The translations under genes were made by a program, and so were the position numbers. From NCBI GenBank assembly GCA_002371075.1, contig DFFS01000100.1:1-5587 (forward strand): a DNA stretch of 5,587 nt, read 5' to 3'. The notes below the pieces were generated by a model. The model made no database searches. It was not told the DNA's origin and saw nothing but the letters and a program-made list of their open reading frames with translations. The DNA comes from Christensenella sp. UBA3770 (lineage in GTDB: Bacteria; Bacillota; Clostridia; Christensenellales; CAG-1252). Of the stretch, positions 1 through 5,340 are shown in pieces. Every line of letters begins with the position of its first letter. Position 1 is the first letter of the stretch.

Positions 1-603
1 GAAACCAACATAGGCACCCTTTTGGGCAAGGCGGATGAAGCGGCGGAAGTCGTTGTTATTCGTGATGGAAAACGTCAGACGATAGCGGTTAACAAAGGCA
101 CGTTCGAGAGTAAATCCGTTGATGAAAACGGCAACGAAACGGTCGGAACGTATCGCGGCTTCGGCATCAACATCGGATACGATTATTATCGTATGGGTTT
201 CTTTGAGGCGCTTGGACGTAGTTTTATCTTCATTTGGCAACTTGTGATCCTCACGTTTAAGACCATCGGTGGGTTGTTTACCGGCGCAGTTGGGTTAAAG
301 GGGTCTGTCGGCGGGACGGTTACCAGCGTTGCCGCGATGGGCAAGATGACCATGACGCTCGGTTTCCGCGGCGTACTGTTAATGTTTGGTATTATGAGCG
401 CAAGTGTCGCCCTGATGAATGCACTTCCTTTTCCGGCACTGGACGGATGCAGGGTGATCTTTGTTTTGATCGAAATGATCTTCCGAAAACCCGTCAATCG
501 AAAGGTGGAAGCCATTATTCATACGGTTGGCATTGTGATCCTCTTTGCTTTTGCAATTCTTTGTGATATACTGAATTTAGGAACGATAGCAAGCCTGTTC
601 TGA
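1..603 (+). CDS. rseP: RseP/RasP-type site-2 protease (M50), C-terminal part
   Basis: Membrane-embedded zinc metalloprotease that cuts transmembrane substrates such as anti-sigma factors or leftover signal peptides. The frame is open from base 1, so the N-terminus with the HExxH zinc motif lies outside the window; 200 residues are visible. Residues 1-33 look like the tail of a PDZ domain (VVVIRDGKRQTIAV). Hydrophobic segments at about 73-90, 119-142 and 172-192 fit the later membrane helices. The second M50 motif is clear at residues 140-149 (NALPFPALDG), including the expected third zinc ligand Asp148. The family's usual LDGG is LDGC here. The ending (KPVNRKVEAIIHTVG, then an Asp-Ile near the C-terminus) is typical of RseP. 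It lies 5 bases before ispG, a common clostridial arrangement. The family call is secure; the substrate is unknown. Confidence 0.93.
   Translation, partial: ETNIGTLLGKADEAAEVVVIRDGKRQTIAVNKGTFESKSVDENGNETVGTYRGFGINIGYDYYRMGFFEALGRSFIFIWQLVILTFKTIGGLFTGAVGLKGSVGGTVTSVAAMGKMTMTLGFRGVLLMFGIMSASVALMNALPFPALDGCRVIFVLIEMIFRKPVNRKVEAIIHTVGIVILFAFAILCDILNLGTIASLF
545..572 (+). promoter_or_regulatory. ispG: possible extended -10 promoter for ispG inside the rseP 3' end
   Basis: TATACT at 567-572 is preceded by TG at 564-565, which makes an extended -10 (TG-N-TATACT). A half-match to a -35 (TTGCTT, 545-550) lies 16 bp upstream. Transcription would begin near 579 and give a leader of about 30 bases before ispG. 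The site is within coding sequence and no transcript data are available, so this is a weak inference. Confidence 0.25.
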
Positions 604-608
604 CGATT

Positions 609-1652
609 ATGACAAAACGCATTCGGATAAAAAATCGGTTTATCGGCGGCAATGCCGAGGTCACCGTACAATCCATGACAAACACCAAGACCGAGGACGT
701 CAAAGCGACTATTTCGCAAATTCTTCGCTTGCAAAGAGCGGGGTGCGACATCGTTCGTATGAGTGTCAACACGCTTGCCGCGGCGGAGGCTATCCCCGAG
801 ATCAAAAAACAGGTTGACGTTCCCTTGGTTGCTGACATTCATTTTGATCACACGCTTGCGTTGAAATCCATCGAAAACGGCATTGACAAGATTCGAATCA
901 ATCCGTCCAACATCGGTGGGGAGAAAGCCGTCCGAGAGGTGGTTTGCGCGGCAAAGGACCACGGCATTCCCATTCGCGTTGGCGTAAACGGCGGCTCGCT
1001 TGAACCGTCAGCTGTTGAAAAGTACGGTTTTTCTGCCATAGCTCTCGCAGAGAGCGCGTTAAAAAGCGTCGCGCTCTTGGAGAAATATGGGTTTGACGAC
1101 ATCGTGATCTCCGCAAAGTGCAGCGACGTCAAAATGAATGCCGAGGCATACCGGATCCTTTCAAAGAAAACGGATTATCCGTTGCACATCGGCGTGACGG
1201 AAGCCGGTGGGGGCGATCTTGCCCTCGTAAAATCCTATGCAGGCATCGGAGCGTTGCTTTTGGACGGCATCGGGGATACGATTCGCGTTTCGGTCACGGG
1301 TGATCCCGTGCAGGAAGTCTATGCGGGAGACCTCCTTTTGAAAGCGACGGGGCTCCGTAAGGAATTCGTGGACGTCGTTTCCTGCCCAACCTGCTCTCGT
1401 ACGGAAATCAACGTTCTTGAACTTTCCGAAAAGATCAAGCAAGCCACCGCTCACATCAAAAAGCATTTTGTCATTGCGGTGATGGGGTGCGTTGTAAACG
1501 GCATCGGCGAGGGGAAAAGGGCGGATATCGGTGTTGCCGGCGGCAAGGAGAAATCCGCGATCATGCGCCACGGTGAGGTTGTTAAAACCGTTCCGAACGA
1601 TAGGATCCTGGAAGAGCTTTTACGAGAGATAAAGGAGGCAGGTCTTGACTGA
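609..1652 (+). CDS. ispG: 4-hydroxy-3-methylbut-2-en-1-yl diphosphate synthase (flavodoxin/ferredoxin), IspG/GcpE
   Basis: Cytosolic [4Fe-4S] enzyme of the MEP pathway. It reductively opens 2-C-methyl-erythritol 2,4-cyclodiphosphate to HMBPP, the precursor of IPP and DMAPP. The 347 residues match the two-domain bacterial form. The N-terminal TIM barrel carries VQSMTNT (20-26), PLVADIHFD (about 72-80) and IRVGVNGGSLE. The C-terminal domain holds the cluster ligands Cys259, Cys262, Cys294 and Glu301, whose spacing equals that of E. coli Cys270/273/305 and Glu312. DYPLHIGVTEAG and GIGDTIRVS are also family hallmarks. Three usually conserved positions differ: INPSNIG for INPGNIG, CPTCSR for CPTCGR, and NGIGE for NGPGE. 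No Shine-Dalgarno lies close to the ATG; the nearest AGGA is 26 bases upstream, so translation may be coupled to rseP. The 3' end overlaps the next gene by 8 bases. Confidence 0.97.
   Translation: MTKRIRIKNRFIGGNAEVTVQSMTNTKTEDVKATISQILRLQRAGCDIVRMSVNTLAAAEAIPEIKKQVDVPLVADIHFDHTLALKSIENGIDKIRINPSNIGGEKAVREVVCAAKDHGIPIRVGVNGGSLEPSAVEKYGFSAIALAESALKSVALLEKYGFDDIVISAKCSDVKMNAEAYRILSKKTDYPLHIGVTEAGGGDLALVKSYAGIGALLLDGIGDTIRVSVTGDPVQEVYAGDLLLKATGLRKEFVDVVSCPTCSRTEINVLELSEKIKQATAHIKKHFVIAVMGCVVNGIGEGKRADIGVAGGKEKSAIMRHGEVVKTVPNDRILEELLREIKEAGLD
1631..1638 (+). promoter_or_regulatory. ribosome-binding site fixing the TTG start of the PolC-like gene
   Basis: AAAGGAGG lies inside the last codons of ispG and ends 6 bases before the TTG at 1645. 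This near-perfect Shine-Dalgarno is the reason for choosing the rare TTG start. It argues that the gene is translated, not a decaying fragment. Confidence 0.8.
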
Positions 1653-3102
1653 TATTTTATCGCTCATAAATGAAATGTATCCCGAAAGGTACGAGTTTCT
1701 TCGTTTGGGGACGGTCAAGGTCACCGGGAAAAAGGTGAACGTAACTCTCCTTGTGCCCGAAGATGTTTTTGATTACAAACTGAAAAATGAAGATATCCAC
1801 AACATTCAAAGTACCATCGATCAAGCCGTTGGCTCCGATTATCAGGCGGTATGTCACTTTGAAAAGATCGTTTTGAGCCAGGAGAACGTGCGTTCCGCTT
1901 TAGCGGAATATTTGGCAAAGCATTTTCCTCTGATCGCGGCAAACGTTGATTTTTCACGCGTGAAGATCGATCTTTCCGAAGGTCTTTTTCTTGCTTTCAC
2001 GGTGCAACAAAACATTCGCGATTATATGCAAAGGGTGGACTTTGATCAAAAACTCAAGGATTTCTTCCATCAAAAATACAGCATCGAAGTGCATCTGTTT
2101 TTTGACGTTGTCGAAGACGCAGAGATCACGCTCACTGCCGATTCTGCGCTTGATTCCGGCAGATATGGCAAAACCGTTGTCGTTACGGACAAGAGCCTCT
2201 TGATGGGAAAGCTCAGTGATCTACACGATCCTGCCGTGCACATTTCCACGTTACGCGGCGAGGGGGAGGACGTCGTCTGTTGCGGCAAGGTCGGTCGTTT
2301 GTCCTTCAAAACGCGTGATGAAAGCAAAAGGGCGGAGTACAAAAAGTTTTACAAGCATTTTTACACTTTTTCGATCACGGATACGACGGGTTATTTGAAC
2401 GTTTTCATTAACACGGACGATGAGTTCGGGGCTTTGCAAAACGGCGTCGAGGTCGTTTGTAAAGGCAGGGTCAACGCGCGAGACGATATGTCCAACAGTA
2501 TGTACGTAAAGTCCATCGCGCTTTGCAAGATCCCGTTTTCCACAATTGCTGAGCAGACCAAGCCACTCGATCCTCCGGAAAACTACTCGATACTTTTCCC
2601 AAAAGAGTACCATGAGATCGTCTATGATCAAATCGGCTTTGACTTTCTAAAGGATACAAACAGAAAGGCATCAAATACCACTGCGGATGCTGTCTCCGTG
2701 GCGGTTCGCGCCATCAAGACGGAACGCGCGGTCGTCCCCTATGAGATCGCTATGTGCTCGGTTGAAAACGGAAAGATCAAAGAGTACGTTCACACCTTTT
2801 TGAAAGTCGCTTTTACGGAGGATTCCGAACGCGCCGAATACGCAAACAGGATGGGCTATTCGTCACCGCGTTTGTCCACGGTCATCCCCGACCTTATTAA
2901 GTTTTCGGCAAATCGATTGATCGTGGGCGTCAACCCCGCGGCAGCACTGGAACTGTTTAACGCCATCGCAAAACCTCTCAGATACACTTTTGCAAACGAC
3001 GTCCACGTAATCCAGCAGTCCGCGCTAAAGTTTGACGGCGCCAAAAAGGGCGACGCATTGGAGGAAGCGGTCGCCGTTGCCAACGCGTTTATTTCGGAAT
3101 AA
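1645..3102 (+). CDS. truncated PolC-like protein: N-terminal and OB domains plus a degenerate DEDDh exonuclease-like domain, no polymerase domain
   Basis: The gene occupies the usual polC position between ispG and rimP but encodes only 485 residues, against roughly 1400 for PolC. Residues 1-165 resemble the PolC N-terminal region. Residues about 205-300 look like its OB fold, with FSITDTTGYLNVFIN at 242-256 matching the PolC 'itDyt-Si-vK-F' strand. A linker (about 305-340) leads straight to residues 345-485, whose pattern follows a DnaQ-type exonuclease: YEIAMCSVENGKI at 366-378, LIVGVNPAAALELF at 425-438 and DALEEAVAVANAF at 470-482. The catalytic acids and histidine are gone (V352, V354, A434, G469, E474 at the aligned positions), so nuclease activity is unlikely. 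No HxH PHP signature and no polymerase palm motif are present. The start is TTG with a strong Shine-Dalgarno and the frame is intact throughout. It may be a structural replisome accessory or a fixed remnant with polC relocated; the function is unknown. Family assignment is by eye. Confidence 0.75.
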   Translation: MTDILSLINEMYPERYEFLRLGTVKVTGKKVNVTLLVPEDVFDYKLKNEDIHNIQSTIDQAVGSDYQAVCHFEKIVLSQENVRSALAEYLAKHFPLIAANVDFSRVKIDLSEGLFLAFTVQQNIRDYMQRVDFDQKLKDFFHQKYSIEVHLFFDVVEDAEITLTADSALDSGRYGKTVVVTDKSLLMGKLSDLHDPAVHISTLRGEGEDVVCCGKVGRLSFKTRDESKRAEYKKFYKHFYTFSITDTTGYLNVFINTDDEFGALQNGVEVVCKGRVNARDDMSNSMYVKSIALCKIPFSTIAEQTKPLDPPENYSILFPKEYHEIVYDQIGFDFLKDTNRKASNTTADAVSVAVRAIKTERAVVPYEIAMCSVENGKIKEYVHTFLKVAFTEDSERAEYANRMGYSSPRLSTVIPDLIKFSANRLIVGVNPAAALELFNAIAKPLRYTFANDVHVIQQSALKFDGAKKGDALEEAVAVANAFISE

Positions 3103-3117
3103 AAAAATATTTTATAT

Positions 3118-3135
3118 AATAATAGTTGTATTATT
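3118..3135 (+). repeat. small AT inverted repeat overlapping the -35 region
   Basis: AATAATA (3118-3124) and TATTATT (3129-3135) are perfect 7-bp arms around the 4-base loop GTTG, followed by GTTTT. It lies 16 bases after the stop of the PolC-like gene and overlaps the -35 of the rimP promoter. It could be a weak terminator for the upstream genes, an operator, or chance in very AT-rich DNA. A stem made only of A-U pairs would be a poor terminator. Confidence 0.35.
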
Positions 3136-3154
3136 GTTTTCGCTGTGCTATAAT
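3126..3154 (+). promoter_or_regulatory. housekeeping-type promoter of the rimP-nusA-ylxR-ylxQ-infB operon
   Basis: TTGTAT (3126-3131) and a perfect TATAAT (3149-3154) are separated by the optimal 17 bp. The DNA upstream (3101-3125) is almost pure A/T, as in an UP element. Transcription should start near G3161 and give a leader of about 72 bases ahead of rimP. It is the only strong promoter-like sequence I see in the window, and it lies in the only real intergenic gap. Confidence 0.75.
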
Positions 3155-3179
3155 TCAACCGTAGAGGTGCTTTTGACGA

Positions 3180-3210
3180 AGTGGGCTTGACAAGGCTCAC
3201 TTTTTAATTT
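3180..3210 (+). terminator. weak intrinsic terminator/attenuator in the rimP-nusA leader
   Basis: GTGGGCTT (3181-3188) pairs with AAGGCTCAC (3193-3200) in an 8-bp stem with two G-U wobbles and a GACA loop; A3180-T3201 extends it. TTTTT follows directly, then AA and TTT, so the U tract is interrupted. The hairpin lies about 20 bases after the predicted transcription start and 22 bases before the rimP Shine-Dalgarno region, so it sits in the leader and not after a gene. In B. subtilis, NusA stimulates termination at a suboptimal terminator in its own 5' leader and so controls its own level. The weak stem and broken U tract here are the features reported for NusA-dependent terminators. I see no competing antiterminator helix. 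The structure is visible; its control by NusA is inferred. Confidence 0.72.
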
Positions 3211-3232
3211 AATAAGCGCCATTTGGAGGAGT

Positions 3233-3694
3233 ATGTCGGTTAAAGATCGCGTAGAGGAACTTGTCCTTCCCATCTTAAAAGACCTCGGCTATGAGCTTGT
3301 TGAGGTCACCTATCAAAAGCAGCACGACGCCATGCATCTGACGATTTTTATCGATTCGGATAAGGAGGGCGGCGTCAGCTTGGATGATACGGAGATCGTT
3401 GCAAACGCCATTGACAAGCCTCTTGATGACCTTGACCCCACGGCGGGGGAGCCCTTTGTGCTCAACGTATCCTCTCCCGGGTTGGATCGTCCGCTGAAGT
3501 CGGAGCGCGATTATCTTAAAAAGATCGGCACCGAGATCGAAGTTTCTTTGTATTCCCCGCTTGCGGGCGCCAAAAAGCATATCGGCAAACTTCTCTCTTA
3601 TGAAAACGGCATTATTTCGCTTGAGACAAAATCCGGCGAATTGAAAATTGAAACAAAGTGCATTGCGGTGGCAAAACCGTACATCACGTTTTAG
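3233..3694 (+). CDS. rimP: ribosome maturation factor RimP
   Basis: RimP binds the free 30S subunit and assists late 16S folding and S12 incorporation in the cytosol. The 153 residues match the usual family length. The N-terminal alpha/beta domain (about 1-90) carries LGYELVEV (18-25), the strand ending in IDSD (40-43), and the family signature SSPGLDRPL (80-88). The C-terminal SH3-like barrel spans about 92-153. The ATG follows GGAGG (3225-3229) with a gap of only 3 bases, shorter than the usual 5-9, but no other start fits the N-terminus. It is the first gene after the attenuator. Its stop codon (TAG, 3692-3694) is embedded in the nusA Shine-Dalgarno, which suggests coupled translation. Confidence 0.96.
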   Translation: MSVKDRVEELVLPILKDLGYELVEVTYQKQHDAMHLTIFIDSDKEGGVSLDDTEIVANAIDKPLDDLDPTAGEPFVLNVSSPGLDRPLKSERDYLKKIGTEIEVSLYSPLAGAKKHIGKLLSYENGIISLETKSGELKIETKCIAVAKPYITF

Positions 3695-3702
3695 GAGGAA
3701 AT

Positions 3703-4770
3703 ATGATCAATAAGGATTTTTTTGCGGCACTTGACGAACTTGAAAAGACGAGACGCATCGACAAAAGTGAATTCATCGCCTCTCTTGAAGCCGGGCTTGC
3801 GTCCGCATACAAAAAGGAGAACGCAACCGCTGCGGCGATCGAAGTAAAGCTCTATCCCGATCAGGCAAAGATCAGAGTTTTTGCTTACAAGACGATTGTG
3901 GAGGAAGTCACCGACGACGAGAAGGAGATCTCTTTGGAAGAAGCTCGAAAGATCAAGCCGAGCTACAAAGTAGGGGATACCATCTCGCAGGAGATCACCC
4001 CCAAGAACCTTTCTCGTATCGCCGTTCAAACCGCAAGGCAGGTTATCATGCAGCGCTTGACCGATATCAAAAAGGATCAGATTTATGCCGAAATGAACGA
4101 GAAGTCCGGTGAGATCGTCAGCGCGATCGTCCGTAAGGTGGAGCCCAACAGCGTTTATGTTGAGATCCTGCCCACCCAAATGGAGGGTATTATGCCCATT
4201 TCGGAGCAGATCCGCAACGAAAGATACAACATCGGCGATGTGATCAAGGTTTTGGTCAGGCGTATCACCACCAACAATCGTTCGCCGCAAGTCATCGTTT
4301 CTCGCGCCCATCCGGATTTCGTACGTCGCTTGTTTGAACTTGACGTTCCCGAGGTCAAGAGCGGGCTTGTCACCATCAAAAAGATCGTCCGCGAAGCGGG
4401 CTTCCGCACCAAGATCGCCGTTGCTTCGGAGGATCCCAACTTGGATCCCGTTGGCGCCTGCATCGGACCGAGGGGCAGCCGTATCAACGTGATCGTTCAA
4501 GAGCTTAACGGGGAAAGGATCGACGTCATCAACTGGTGCCCGGATCCGCTTGAGTTTATCGCTCGTGCCATCAGCCCCGCTAAAGCCGTGCAAGTGCACG
4601 TAAACGACGAGGAGCACTCGGCAAGGGTCATCGTCAACGACAACATGTTGTCCTTGGCGATCGGTCGTGAGGGTCAAAACGCTCGTCTTGCTGCAAAATT
4701 GACCGAGTGGAAGATCGACGTAAAGCCGTATTCCTCGATCTTGGACAGCATTGACAACGCGGAGGAATAA
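3703..4770 (+). CDS. nusA: transcription termination/antitermination factor NusA
   Basis: NusA binds RNA polymerase and nascent RNA and modulates pausing, intrinsic termination and antitermination. The product has 355 residues, close to B. subtilis NusA. The order is an RNA polymerase-binding N-terminal domain (1-125), an S1 domain (about 136-200, SGEIVSAIVRKVEPNSVYVE), KH1 (about 205-275, GPRG loop at 255-258 in VGACIGPRGSRI) and KH2 (about 280-345, GREG loop at 321-324 in LSLAIGREGQNARLAAKL). The C-terminal acidic repeats of E. coli NusA are absent, as in other Bacillota. The ATG at 3703 is preferred over an in-frame start at 3658 because it begins MINKDFFAALDELEK, the family N-terminus, and follows GGAGG (3694-3698) at 4 bases. 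It lies 8 bases after rimP and 2 before ylxR. It probably represses its own operon through the upstream attenuator. Confidence 0.98.
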   Translation: MINKDFFAALDELEKTRRIDKSEFIASLEAGLASAYKKENATAAAIEVKLYPDQAKIRVFAYKTIVEEVTDDEKEISLEEARKIKPSYKVGDTISQEITPKNLSRIAVQTARQVIMQRLTDIKKDQIYAEMNEKSGEIVSAIVRKVEPNSVYVEILPTQMEGIMPISEQIRNERYNIGDVIKVLVRRITTNNRSPQVIVSRAHPDFVRRLFELDVPEVKSGLVTIKKIVREAGFRTKIAVASEDPNLDPVGACIGPRGSRINVIVQELNGERIDVINWCPDPLEFIARAISPAKAVQVHVNDEEHSARVIVNDNMLSLAIGREGQNARLAAKLTEWKIDVKPYSSILDSIDNAEE

Positions 4771-4772
4771 CG

Positions 4773-5039
4773 ATGGCAAAACAACCGTCGATGAGAATGT
4801 GCATCGCCTGCAGAGGTCTTTTTGACAAAAAAGATCTGATCAGGGTCGTACGTACCCCCAACGGGGAGGTGCTTTTGGATCCGACGGGGAAAGCGGCGGG
4901 CAGAGGAGCATATCTTTGCTCCGATCCCGATTGCATGAAAAAGTGCGTCAAAAACCGACTCCTCAACAAATCGTATAAAACGATGATCTCGGAGGAGGCG
5001 TACGCAAACCTTCTTGCCGCTTATGAGTCGCAACGATAA
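4773..5039 (+). CDS. rnpM: YlxR family RNA-binding protein (RNase P modulator RnpM)
   Basis: A small basic protein of 88 residues, the normal YlxR length. The family pattern is clear: RMCIACRGLFDKKDLIRVVR at 8-27, an Asp at 36, and GRGAYLC at 43-49. A second group of cysteines (C49, C54, C58) joins C10 and C13 near the N-terminus. YlxR of B. subtilis binds RNase P RNA and modulates its activity, and the protein has been renamed RnpM; the same role is inferred here. The ATG lies 2 bases after the nusA stop, and its Shine-Dalgarno (GGAGGAA) is formed by the last nusA codons, so translation is likely coupled. Its 3' end overlaps ylxQ by 17 bases. Confidence 0.93.
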   Translation: MAKQPSMRMCIACRGLFDKKDLIRVVRTPNGEVLLDPTGKAAGRGAYLCSDPDCMKKCVKNRLLNKSYKTMISEEAYANLLAAYESQR

Positions 5040-5340
5040 GATCTTTACCTATATCGGTTTTTCCGTAAAATCGGGAAAGATCGTTTATGGCTACGAAAGC
5101 GTGCTACTTAATAAAAAACGGACGTATTTGATCCTTTGTGACAAAGACTTGTCCGAAAACTCCATGAAAAAGGTGCTTCGTTTTGCCGAAAGCAAAGGGG
5201 TGATGTGCCGTACGATCACGGCGCTGTCCGATTACTTTGGCGGTAGAAGCGTCAAATGCGTGGGGATCGGCGAAGAACACCTTGCTTCGGCGATTATAAA
5301 AGAATTAGATAATACATCGGAGGTAGTAACTGATGAGTGA
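5023..5340 (+). CDS. ylxQ: YlxQ, L7Ae/L30e/S12e-Gadd45 family RNA-binding protein
   Basis: A 105-residue protein with the small alpha/beta/alpha L7Ae fold, which in relatives binds kink-turn RNA. The first 40 residues (IFTYIGFSVKSGKIVYGYES, then a run of Lys/Arg) follow the YlxQ pattern LLGLA-RAGK-v-Ge. LILCDKDLSENSMKKV matches the 'vlLA-DaS-NT-KKi' segment. The sequence is more divergent than its neighbours, for example Cys where Ala is usual before the Asp. The start is uncertain: ATG 5023 gives the expected N-terminus but has no nearby Shine-Dalgarno. A TTG at 5014 is 15 bases after GGAGGAGG (4991-4998). Either start lies within ylxR, so coupling is likely. Its stop overlaps the next gene by 8 bases. 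Confidence 0.88.
   Translation: MSRNDKIFTYIGFSVKSGKIVYGYESVLLNKKRTYLILCDKDLSENSMKKVLRFAESKGVMCRTITALSDYFGGRSVKCVGIGEEHLASAIIKELDNTSEVVTDE

Noticed and set aside
1..608. A separate gene starting at TTG 22
   Set aside because: The frame is open to base 1 with in-family sequence before that codon, so the TTG is internal to rseP.
3187..3215. TTGACA at 3187-3192 with TAATAA 17 bp downstream as a second rimP promoter
   Set aside because: The -10 matches only three of six positions, and the TTGACA forms the loop and stem of the attenuator hairpin. The start would also fall almost on the ribosome-binding site.
3100..3232. A frameshift or nonsense mutation that cut polC, with the remainder still downstream
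   Set aside because: After the stop only 130 bases remain before rimP, and they hold a promoter and leader. No PHP or polymerase-like peptide is present in any frame, so this is not a simple frameshift in the window.
3161..3232. A metabolite riboswitch in the rimP leader
   Set aside because: The leader is only about 72 bases and shows a single hairpin with a U tract. There is no room for a known aptamer and no alternative pairing.
3691..4779. Long open frame of 362 codons on the - strand, antisense to nusA
   Set aside because: It mirrors nusA almost exactly, has no recognisable domain, and arises from the biased codon use of the sense gene. NusA on the + strand has full family motifs.
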